Below, one piece after another: positions 1 to 6,141 of a stretch of 18,077 nucleotides of DNA. A model generated the notes under the pieces. That model saw only the letters and a list, made by a program, of their open reading frames with translations, made no database searches and was not told where the DNA came from. The stretch covers positions 1 to 18,077 of the forward strand of contig JAKZRQ010000235.1 of assembly GCA_047518105.1 (NCBI GenBank). The letters run 5' to 3'. Each line of letters starts with the position of its first letter. Position 1 is the stretch's first letter. The translations under genes and the position numbers were made by a program. The DNA comes from VXYL01 sp047518105. Lineage in GTDB: Bacteria; Pseudomonadota; Gammaproteobacteria; Pseudomonadales; Azotimanducaceae.

Positions 1-202
1 GCCCGCCTCCCTCCGGGAAGGGCGGACCGGATCCAAGCTCCCGAACCGGGGCCGGGATCGTCCGCAAGACCTGTGCTGGAACCGACATGCGCACAAAAAT
101 AACGCATGTCGAAGAGCGTTACCAGCACTTCGCGATCGAAACCGCCGAACAGAATAGGGCAAATCTTTTTGACAAGATCGTCACGGGACGACCGAACGCT
201 TA

Positions 203-316
203 CGTGCCGATGGCGGACTGCGCTGGCCGCGCCCTCGCGGGTCTTTTGGCCCCGTGTGTACACAGAGCCAAAATCCTCCGCGATCATCACGGCCCCTGGT
301 GAGAAATACGGGCTAG
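203..316 (+). repeat. One end of a MITE-like element (second copy of the TPR-gene insertion)
   Basis: Positions 203-257 are identical over 55 nt to 10661-10715 inside the insertion in the TPR gene. After that, this copy carries about 30 extra bases that the other lacks, then rejoins it and ends in the same terminal repeat, with one A/G difference in the inner part, finishing at CTAG (313-316). I do not find the opposite terminal repeat in 1-202, so the copy is either truncated or longer than the insertion at 10.6 kb. No transposase is recognisable. Confidence 0.7.
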
Positions 317-493
317 TGCGGGCCTTGTCAGAGAATCCGGCTTGAACCGGAAAGCAAGCACTCGTAGCCTGCGTTGATGCACAATCCTTTCGTTGTTTCA
401 GCAACTCGCCCGAAGTCATCCGCCGCGACATTTTCAAACGAGACCGGGGCGCCATCATGGCCGAGTGGCGTCAACTTGCCGCCTGTGGGGTCA

Positions 494-533
494 CTAGAAT
501 CCTTGAGCATGCCGAATGTTGACACTTGGGTTG
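494..533 (+). repeat. 40-bp dispersed repeat, copy 1
   Basis: The stretch begins with CTAGAATCCT and matches the minus strand of 14829-14868 at 35 of 40 positions. It is extragenic here and lies just upstream of the 23-bp tandem array. In the other copy the same element again sits next to short hairpin units, so the two modules appear to travel or accumulate together. The function is unknown. Confidence 0.65.
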
Positions 534-562
534 TTGCGAACACCGGTGGGCAGCGCTCTTCA

Positions 563-631
563 ACGGCTCGTATTCCGAGACGCGAACGGCTCGTATTCCG
601 AGACGCGAACGGCTCGTATTCCGAGACGCGA
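563..631. repeat. Three tandem 23-bp repeats
   Basis: Three head-to-tail 23-bp units (563-585, 586-608, 609-631) share the core TATTCCGAGACGCGAA and look identical. The last unit continues into a flank (to 649) that is repeated at 6002-6034 with two differences. The array lies just beyond the stop codon of the minus-strand permease fusion gene, where it would be transcribed as a 3' tail if transcription continues. There are no unique spacers between units, so it is not a CRISPR. Confidence 0.8.
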
Positions 632-657
632 ACGCGCAGCGAGACGCACTAGCTGCG

Positions 658-2172
658 CTAGGTGGCATTCCCGGACCGCAGATGACCCGGCACCAGCCAG
701 CGTTCGACCTGCTCGAACACGAGTTCAGTCAAGACAGCGAGCAGGGCCGCCGGAAGGGCGCCTTCGAGAATCAGCCGCGTGTCGTTGAGCGCGAGGCCCT
801 TGACGATGGGGTCGCCCAAACCGCCCGCGCCGATGAACGCCGCCAGCGTTGCCGTGCCGATGCAGATGACCGCCGCCGTGCGCACCCCGGCGACGATGCT
901 CGGCATGGCGAGCGGCACGAACACGTGGCGCAGTTCCTCCGAAGGCTTCAGGCCCATCGCCACCGCCACCCGGCGCAGGGTCGGCTCGATGGACGTCAGC
1001 GCCGTCACCGCGTTGCGCAGGATCGGCAGCAGCGCATAGAGGAACAGGGCGATCACGGCGGGTAGCCAACCGATGCCCACCAGCGGAATCAACAACGCCA
1101 AGAGCGCGATGGAAGGGATGGTCTGCAACAGTCCCGCGACGTAGACCGCGGCCTTCGCGATCCAAGGCACCTTGAAGATCGCGAGTGCGAGCAGTACCGC
1201 AACAAGCGTCGCCGGGAGAACCGCTGCCGCAACAAGAAAGAGATGCCGGCCGGTATTCGCGGACAGCCTGGCAACAAGGCTGTTCTGCGCGAACACTTCG
1301 TCTTCATCGGCGAGACTTCCCAAGAGCTTCTTGTCGACCAGGTACGCCGCCGCCACCGAAGCGGTATCTTCACCCCCGACAACGGCTTCGGCGTTCATGT
1401 TCCGCATCTCGGCCTCGTCGAGCGTACCCCCGACGCGACGAACAACCGCCTTCGCGCGGGAGTCCAAGTCGATGCGAGCCAGGGGCACGGCCAGGTACAC
1501 GGGGAAGAAGCCCAGGTCGTCCGCGAGCACCGTCAGTTCGTAGCGGTTCAGTTCGCCATCCGTGGAGTACGCATCGGTGAGGTCGATGGCCCCGTCGGCG
1601 ATGGCCTGGTAGGCGAGCGCATGTTCGATGCCGTCCGGCACCGGCTCGATGCCGTAGAGGCGCTGCAAGCCGGGCCAGCCGTCGGGTCGTTCGAGGAATT
1701 CGTGGGAGACCGCCATGCGCAGATCCTCATGTCCCGGAAGGTCCGAGATCTTGGCGAGTCCCCTTGCCGACGCGGCTTCCTTCGCCACCGCCAGCGCGTA
1801 GGTGTTGTTGAAGCCGAAGTCGTCGAGCATCTCGACGTCGTCGGGTGCGAGGGCCGCGGCAAGCCGTTCCCGGGTCGGTTCGCCGTCGATGTCCTTGATC
1901 GCCTCGGCGATGGTGCCCGTGTAGTCGACATAGACATCCACATCGCCGGCTACCAGCGCGTCGTAGCAGATCTTGGTGCCGCCGAGGCCGAGCTTCCGGT
2001 CGACGGCGAATCCCTCGCTCTCGAGAAGCTGCGCGACCGCCTCGCCCAGGATGTACGCCTCGGTGAAGTTCTTGCTTGCCACCACGATCGGGCGTTCGGC
2101 CGCCGTTGCGAGACCCGCTGCGGCGGCGACGGCGAGCACTGCCGCGCGGCCAACTGCCCCATGGGCGTTCAT
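658..2172 (-). CDS. Osmoprotectant-type ABC transporter: substrate-binding protein fused to permease
   Basis: This 504-residue protein joins two parts of a glycine betaine/choline-type importer. Residues 1-25 are a signal sequence. Residues about 27-290 are an OpuAC/ProX-like binding domain, with the typical VASKNFTEAYILGE opening and YVDYTGT. Residues about 310-495 form the permease, with several hydrophobic segments, LQTIPSIALLALL and an EAA-like loop before IGAGGLG. The binding domain would sit in the periplasm, tethered to the membrane. The start is the ATG at 2172, which overlaps the ATPase stop (ATGA), implying translational coupling. A longer open frame upstream on the same strand is only antisense-type extension within the ATPase gene. 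The ligand cannot be told from sequence; betaine, choline, carnitine or ergothioneine-like compounds are possible. The gene ends in TAG and looks intact. Confidence 0.88.
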   Translation of the reverse strand: MNAHGAVGRAAVLAVAAAAGLATAAERPIVVASKNFTEAYILGEAVAQLLESEGFAVDRKLGLGGTKICYDALVAGDVDVYVDYTGTIAEAIKDIDGEPTRERLAAALAPDDVEMLDDFGFNNTYALAVAKEAASARGLAKISDLPGHEDLRMAVSHEFLERPDGWPGLQRLYGIEPVPDGIEHALAYQAIADGAIDLTDAYSTDGELNRYELTVLADDLGFFPVYLAVPLARIDLDSRAKAVVRRVGGTLDEAEMRNMNAEAVVGGEDTASVAAAYLVDKKLLGSLADEDEVFAQNSLVARLSANTGRHLFLVAAAVLPATLVAVLLALAIFKVPWIAKAAVYVAGLLQTIPSIALLALLIPLVGIGWLPAVIALFLYALLPILRNAVTALTSIEPTLRRVAVAMGLKPSEELRHVFVPLAMPSIVAGVRTAAVICIGTATLAAFIGAGGLGDPIVKGLALNDTRLILEGALPAALLAVLTELVFEQVERWLVPGHLRSGNAT

Positions 2173-2906
2173 GCCCCCGACTCCAGCAACCGCCGCACCA
2201 GACCGCTGACGGGCGAGGACACCACTTCGTCGACGTCGCCCGCCTGCATCACGCCGCCGTTGCCCATGACCACGAGATAGTCCGCCAACCGCCGCGCCTC
2301 GCGGATGTCGTGGGTGACAAGCACCGTGCTGACCTGCTCGTGCTCGCGCAAGCTCTCGAACTGTCGATAGATGTCCACGCGGGTGATCGGATCGATGGCG
2401 GAGAACGGCTCGTCGAGCAGGAGCATGTGGGGCTTGAGCATCATGGCCCGGCACAGTCCGGCACGGTGCTGCTGGCCGCCGGACAACTGGTGCGGGTAGC
2501 GCTCGTCGAGGTCGCGGGTCAAGCCGACAAGCTCGAAGAGTTCGCCCAAGCGCGCTTCGATGTCGTCTTCGGTCCATCGTTCAAGCCGCGCAACCAGCGA
2601 GACGTTCTCGCGAAGCGTCAGGTGAGGGAACAGACCGGCCCCCTGAACGGCGTAGCCGATGCGTCGGCGGAAAGCCGTGAGGCCGGTGTCGGGGACCGGG
2701 TCACCCATGACTTCAAGGCGGCCCTCGTCGGGACGAAGGACGGCGTTCACGAGTTGCAGGAGAGTGGTCTTGCCGCAGCCGCTCTCGCCGACGATGGCGC
2801 TGGTCCGCTCCGCCGGCAGGGCGAGATCAATGCCGCGGAACACCCAGTCGTCGAAGCGTTTGCCGGCGTTCTCGAACACCACGGCGGCATCCGGCGACCC
2901 GCTCAC
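2169..2906 (-). CDS. Osmoprotectant-type ABC transporter ATP-binding protein
   Basis: This 245-residue ATPase powers the transporter encoded just downstream. Visible motifs are Walker A GESGCGKTT (about residues 40-48), a Q-loop region VQGAGLFPH, the signature LSGGQQHR, Walker B LLLDEPFS and the H-loop THD. Its length suits a compact OpuA/ProV-type subunit without C-terminal CBS domains. The best start is the GTG at 2906, which forms a GTGA overlap with the exonuclease I stop. The open frame continues upstream to 3164, but that part lies inside the exonuclease gene in another frame and has no ABC-like sequence. The 3' end overlaps the fusion gene by 4 bp, so the three genes form one coupled unit. 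Confidence 0.9.
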   Translation of the reverse strand: MSGSPDAAVVFENAGKRFDDWVFRGIDLALPAERTSAIVGESGCGKTTLLQLVNAVLRPDEGRLEVMGDPVPDTGLTAFRRRIGYAVQGAGLFPHLTLRENVSLVARLERWTEDDIEARLGELFELVGLTRDLDERYPHQLSGGQQHRAGLCRAMMLKPHMLLLDEPFSAIDPITRVDIYRQFESLREHEQVSTVLVTHDIREARRLADYLVVMGNGGVMQAGDVDEVVSSPVSGLVRRLLESGA

Positions 2907-4351
2907 GGCACGGGTTCGTAGGCAGCGAGTTCTTCGAGGAGTCCGCAGCGCGCCGGGTCGCTCTCGGCGGCAAGCAGATCGTCCACTTGGCGGCGGAAGT
3001 CCGCAAGTGACGGTCGCCGCCCGCAACCCTGGTCGAGACAGCGACGAACGTGGGCGAGCCACCGGTCCTGCTCGGCGGTGTCCAGTTCGTCGCCCCGCAC
3101 TCGCGCCTTGAGGCGCTCGGCCAGAACCTTGAGGCGGTCGTCGCGGGGTCGGAAATCCGGCCAAGGTTCGCCTTTTGCAAGCGTTCGGCCGAGGCGCCTC
3201 ATCGCGAACCGATCCGGATCCTTGAAGAAGCCGTCGTAAAGGGCGAACTCCGCATCCTCCGCCGGCGGCCGGTCTTCGTCGCGCCGGTAGACGTCGGCAA
3301 TCTTGGCCGCGAGCTCCGGCAGCTTGGCCGCAAGAGCTTGGCGACGACGCTCGGCTTCGCCCAGATCGAATTGCAGCCGCGCCGCGTCCGCATCGCGCAC
3401 CACGTTGATGGGCGCGAGGAACGGACAGCGGTTCATGACGACGACCATGAGCGGCGGACGCTCCTCGCCCTCGGCGAGTTCTTCGGCAAACAATCGCTCC
3501 GCAATCTCAGCCGCGCCGAGGTCGATGAGCGGCGTTACGTCCCGGGACAGGTCGGCGACGATTACCCGAGTATCTATTTCCGGATGCATGGCCACGGACA
3601 CGATGGGCGCTGCGCAGAAGCGCTTGTTGGGAAAACGGCTCGACACATGGACGTTGAGCTTCCCGCCCAGGGGTAGCAACGATGCGCCGGCCGCATTGCG
3701 GAAACGACGGCCGAGGGCGTAGTCCCAGAGCTTTGGCTGCGCGGCCCGGATGATCCGCGCAAGGTCGATGGTGGCGTTGACGTCCGCCAGGGCGTCGTGG
3801 GCGAAGGCGTGCGAGATGCCGTTGTCGGCGCAGAGACGTTCCAGGCCGAAGGTGACCACGCCCTCCTCTTCGGGCCACGAAATGCCCTCCGGTCGCAAGG
3901 CGCAGATGGCGCGCACCAGATCGATCAGGTCCCAGCGCGAGTTGCCTTCCTGCCATTCCCGGGCGTAAGGGTCCATGAGGTTGCGGTACAGGGCGTAGCG
4001 TAGGAATTCGTCGTCGAAGCGCAGGTTGTTGTAGCCGGCAACGCAGGTGCCCGGCTGGCGCATGATCGCATCGATCCGTTGAATCGCGTGCCACTCGTCG
4101 ACGCCCTCGGCATTGGCACGTTGGGGCGTGATGCCGGTAACCAGGCAAGCCTGTGGGCTCGGCAAGACATCGGGACCGAGTCGGACGTAGGTGACATAGG
4201 GCTCCTCGACGACGTTCAGCTCGGCATCCGTGCGGGAACCGGCGAACTGCACGATACGGTCGCTGGCCGGGTGGGTGCCGGATGTCTCGAGGTCGTACCA
4301 GTAGAAGCTCCCTGGCGACCGCTGCGATTTGCCGTTCGTCACGCTTCCCAT
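2903..4351 (-). CDS. sbcB: Exodeoxyribonuclease I
   Basis: The 482-residue product is close in length to E. coli ExoI (475). It is a DEDDh-type 3'-5' exonuclease that digests single-stranded DNA during repair and recombination. The catalytic motifs are present: YDLETSGTHP (D20, E22), NNLRFDDE near residues 108-115, and HDALAD (H185, D190). The C-terminal part (about 200-480) fits the ExoI SH3-like and helical regions by position and length. The ATG at 4351 is used here. The GTG nine bases downstream (4342) is an alternative, preceded by purine-rich sequence. The gene heads the unit that includes the ABC transporter, with a GTGA overlap at its 3' end. The upstream gap to the divergent transporter is only 51 bp. 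Confidence 0.93.
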   Translation of the reverse strand: MGSVTNGKSQRSPGSFYWYDLETSGTHPASDRIVQFAGSRTDAELNVVEEPYVTYVRLGPDVLPSPQACLVTGITPQRANAEGVDEWHAIQRIDAIMRQPGTCVAGYNNLRFDDEFLRYALYRNLMDPYAREWQEGNSRWDLIDLVRAICALRPEGISWPEEEGVVTFGLERLCADNGISHAFAHDALADVNATIDLARIIRAAQPKLWDYALGRRFRNAAGASLLPLGGKLNVHVSSRFPNKRFCAAPIVSVAMHPEIDTRVIVADLSRDVTPLIDLGAAEIAERLFAEELAEGEERPPLMVVVMNRCPFLAPINVVRDADAARLQFDLGEAERRRQALAAKLPELAAKIADVYRRDEDRPPAEDAEFALYDGFFKDPDRFAMRRLGRTLAKGEPWPDFRPRDDRLKVLAERLKARVRGDELDTAEQDRWLAHVRRCLDQGCGRRPSLADFRRQVDDLLAAESDPARCGLLEELAAYEPVP

Positions 4352-4357
4352 CCCCTA

Positions 4358-4367
4358 CCCGATCGGG
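4358..4367. promoter_or_regulatory. 10-bp perfect palindrome between divergent genes
   Basis: CCCGATCGGG lies in the 51-bp gap between the divergent exonuclease I and DASS transporter starts. It sits 6 bp upstream of the exonuclease ATG and could be an operator shared by both genes. A palindrome this short can occur by chance in GC-rich DNA, and I see no clear -10 or -35 box in the gap. Confidence 0.2.
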
Positions 4368-4402
4368 CAACCTTGCGCCAAGTCGCCCAAGACGAATCCC
4401 CC

Positions 4403-5842
4403 GTGACGGAATCCATCCGCGCCAAAGTCGCGACGTTGATTCTCGGCCCGCTGGCTGCCGCGGGGGCAGGTCTGATACTCGCCGACAACGGCTTCTCGGT
4501 TGAGGCTTCGATCACCCTCGGCATCACTGTTCTGTGCGTGATCTGGTGGATATTCGAGACCTTGCCGATCCCGGTCACCTCGATCGTACCCCTGGCCGTG
4601 TTTCCGATGCTCGGCGTACTGACCATGCAGAAGACTTCGGCATCCTACGGTCATCCCCTCGTGCTGTTGCTGCTCGGCGGCTTCATCCTGTCCACCGCCA
4701 TGGAGAAGAGCGGCGCCCACCGTCGGCTCGCCCTGACCATGGTACGGCTTTTCGGCGGCTCCGGCAGCGACTCCGGCGCGCCAAGTTCGCGTCGGGGCTA
4801 CCTCACCCCGGGTCGGCGCCTGGTGTTCGGCTTCATGGCGGCTTCGGCGCTGCTTTCCATGTGGATCTCGAACACCGCCACCACGCTGATGCTGCTGCCC
4901 GTCGCACTGGCGGTTCTCGAGCGCTCCGAAGACCCGGACCTGCCCATTCCCCTGCTGCTTGGGATCGCCTACGGCGCCAGCGTCGGCGGCATCGGCACAC
5001 CCATCGGGACGCCGCCGAACGTGGTCTTCATGGGCATCTACCAAGAGACCGTAGGCGAGGCCATCGGCTTCCTGGAATGGATGTCCTGGGCGATTCCGGT
5101 GGTGCTCGTGCTGCTCCCCATCGTCGCGCTCTGGCTCACTCGACGACTTGGCAGTACCGCGCATGCCGAGGTGCTGACGCTCCCGGAAGTCGGCGCATGG
5201 TCCACCGAGGAGCGTCGCGTGCTCGCCGTGTTCGGTCTGACGGCGCTCGCGTGGGTGACACGGACGGAACCCTTCGGCGGTTGGTCGGGGCTATTGAACG
5301 TGCCCTACACCCACGACTCGACCGTAGCCCTGCTCGCCGTCGTCGCGATGTTCGTCGTGCCCAACGGCAAAGGCGGTCGTCTGCTCGACTGGGAGACGGC
5401 GGCCAGGATTCCCTGGGGGATGCTGATCCTGTTCGGGGCGGGCATCTCCATCGCCGCCGCGTTCGGCGCCAGCGGGCTGTCCGAGGCCATCGGCAATGCG
5501 CTGTCCGGCTTGGCCGCCTGGCCGATCGTAGTGGTGCTGATCGGCATCTGCCTCGCCGTGACCTTCCTCACCGAGACCACGAGCAACACCGCGACCACCA
5601 CGTTGTTGATGCCGATTCTCGCCGCTGCCGCCATCGGCGCCGCCATCGACCCGCGCCTGTTGATGATCCCGGCCGCCATGAGCGCGAGCTGCGCCTTCAT
5701 GCTGCCGGTCGCCACACCGCCCAACGTGGTCGTCTTCTCCACCGAGCGCATTCCCCTGCCCCGCATGGCGCGGGAGGGGCTGGCGCTCAACTTCATCGGC
5801 GCGGCGGTGATCTCGATGCTGTGCTATCTATTGATCGCGTAG
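4403..5842 (+). CDS. DASS/SLC13 family sodium:anion symporter
   Basis: This 479-residue inner-membrane protein belongs to the divalent anion:Na+ symporter family, which imports C4-dicarboxylates, citrate or sulfate. Both inverted-repeat signature pairs are visible: SNT at 156-158 with TPPN at 203-206, and SNT at 394-396 with TPPN at 438-441. In this family these build the sodium and substrate sites. Hydrophobic segments run through the whole protein, and a hydrophilic loop lies near 118-138. The start is the GTG at 4403. The frame is open further upstream, but that part is antisense to exonuclease I. The gene ends CTA TTG ATC GCG TAG, and the last four codons are repeated several times beyond the stop. 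Its substrate is undecided; a sulfatase operon lies downstream, so sulfate is possible, but nothing in the sequence proves this. Confidence 0.9.
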   Translation: MTESIRAKVATLILGPLAAAGAGLILADNGFSVEASITLGITVLCVIWWIFETLPIPVTSIVPLAVFPMLGVLTMQKTSASYGHPLVLLLLGGFILSTAMEKSGAHRRLALTMVRLFGGSGSDSGAPSSRRGYLTPGRRLVFGFMAASALLSMWISNTATTLMLLPVALAVLERSEDPDLPIPLLLGIAYGASVGGIGTPIGTPPNVVFMGIYQETVGEAIGFLEWMSWAIPVVLVLLPIVALWLTRRLGSTAHAEVLTLPEVGAWSTEERRVLAVFGLTALAWVTRTEPFGGWSGLLNVPYTHDSTVALLAVVAMFVVPNGKGGRLLDWETAARIPWGMLILFGAGISIAAAFGASGLSEAIGNALSGLAAWPIVVVLIGICLAVTFLTETTSNTATTTLLMPILAAAAIGAAIDPRLLMIPAAMSASCAFMLPVATPPNVVVFSTERIPLPRMAREGLALNFIGAAVISMLCYLLIA

Positions 5843-5888
5843 CTGATCGCATAGCTGATCGCAAAGCTGTTCGCATAGCTGTTCGCGT
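5829..5888 (+). repeat. 12-bp tandem repeat spanning the DASS stop codon
   Basis: Five 12-bp units (5829-5840, 5841-5852, 5853-5864, 5865-5876, 5877-5888) follow one another, each a variant of AGCTGATCGCAT; the first is the most diverged. Read in the DASS frame they give LIA-stop, LIA-stop, LIA-Lys, LFA-stop, LFA-stop. The final three codons and the TAG of the gene have thus been duplicated in tandem, leaving four in-frame TAG codons. Replication slippage is the likely origin. Confidence 0.75.
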
Positions 5889-6001
5889 AGCCGCCTGCGC
5901 CGTCCGCAGGGTCGGCCAAGACCCATCCGACGCCGCGCGAACGGCCCCACGGTGTCGACGCTCACCGCCGCACGACGTCGATGTTGCCGTCGTGCTCGGC
6001 A

Positions 6002-6034
6002 TATTCCGAGACGCGAACGCGTAGCGAGATGCAC
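6002..6034 (+). repeat. Dispersed copy of the 23-bp repeat with its flank
   Basis: This 33-nt stretch matches 617-649 with two C-to-T differences. It holds a single copy of the TATTCCGAGACGCGAA core followed by the same CGCG-AGCGAGA flank. It lies in the leader upstream of the sulfatase operon. The rest of the 5889-6141 gap shows no gene I can support. Confidence 0.75.
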
Positions 6035-6102
6035 CAGGCCACCACCACCATTGGCAGTCGGTCCGCGTCGCGCCGGCGGTTGGCGATGCAATATCCGACA
6101 GA

Positions 6103-6112
6103 CTGCTACGAT
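6103..6112 (+). promoter_or_regulatory. Possible extended -10 promoter for the sulfatase operon
   Basis: TGCTACGAT (6104-6112) fits an extended -10 element (TGn plus a TATAAT-like hexamer), about 30 nt upstream of the sulfatase ATG. A clear -35 box at the normal distance is lacking, which extended -10 promoters can tolerate. This is an inference from consensus only. Confidence 0.3.
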
Positions 6113-6130
6113 ACCCACTGTCGCGGCACA

Positions 6131-6135
6131 AGGAG
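6131..6135 (+). promoter_or_regulatory. Strong ribosome binding site fixing the ancestral sulfatase start
   Basis: AGGAG lies 6 nt upstream of the ATG at 6142. This supports 6142 as the original start of the arylsulfatase, even though that frame meets a TAG 15 codons later. No comparable site precedes the GTG/ATG at 6247/6250, the nearest in-frame restart codons. Confidence 0.7.
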
Positions 6136-6141
6136 CACAGC

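Larger units (their letters stand above)
1..657. other. Gene-free, repeat-rich stretch
   Basis: No convincing gene lies here. Short open frames exist on both strands, but none resembles a known family and several run into repeats. The stretch holds one end of a MITE-like element (203-316), a 40-bp dispersed repeat (494-533) and three tandem 23-bp units (563-631). Positions 1-202 and 317-493 show nothing I can recognise; their base composition is visibly lower in GC than the flanking genes. The downstream neighbour is the 3' end of the binding-protein/permease gene, which stops at 658, so the right part is the 3' flank of that minus-strand operon. Confidence 0.6.

Noticed and set aside
87..302. 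71-codon plus-strand open frame ending inside the MITE-like end, and a matching open antisense frame running off the left edge
   Set aside because: No family resemblance, its second half is repeat DNA, and the codon positions show no clear coding bias.
328..543. Minus-strand open frame of 71 codons
   Set aside because: Not recognised and partly inside the 40-bp dispersed repeat; no support beyond an open frame.
563..631. CRISPR-like repeat array (also considered for 17947-18077)
   Set aside because: The units are directly adjacent with no unique spacers, and no cas genes are present.
1243..2280. 345-codon plus-strand open frame opposite the transporter fusion
   Set aside because: Antisense shadow of a gene with clear homology on the minus strand.
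2173..2577. Upstream extension of the binding-protein/permease gene
   Set aside because: This part lies within the ATPase gene in another frame; the ATG at 2172 precedes a proper signal peptide.
4079..4402. Upstream extension of the DASS gene
   Set aside because: It is antisense to exonuclease I and has no transporter-like sequence; the GTG at 4403 fits the family length.
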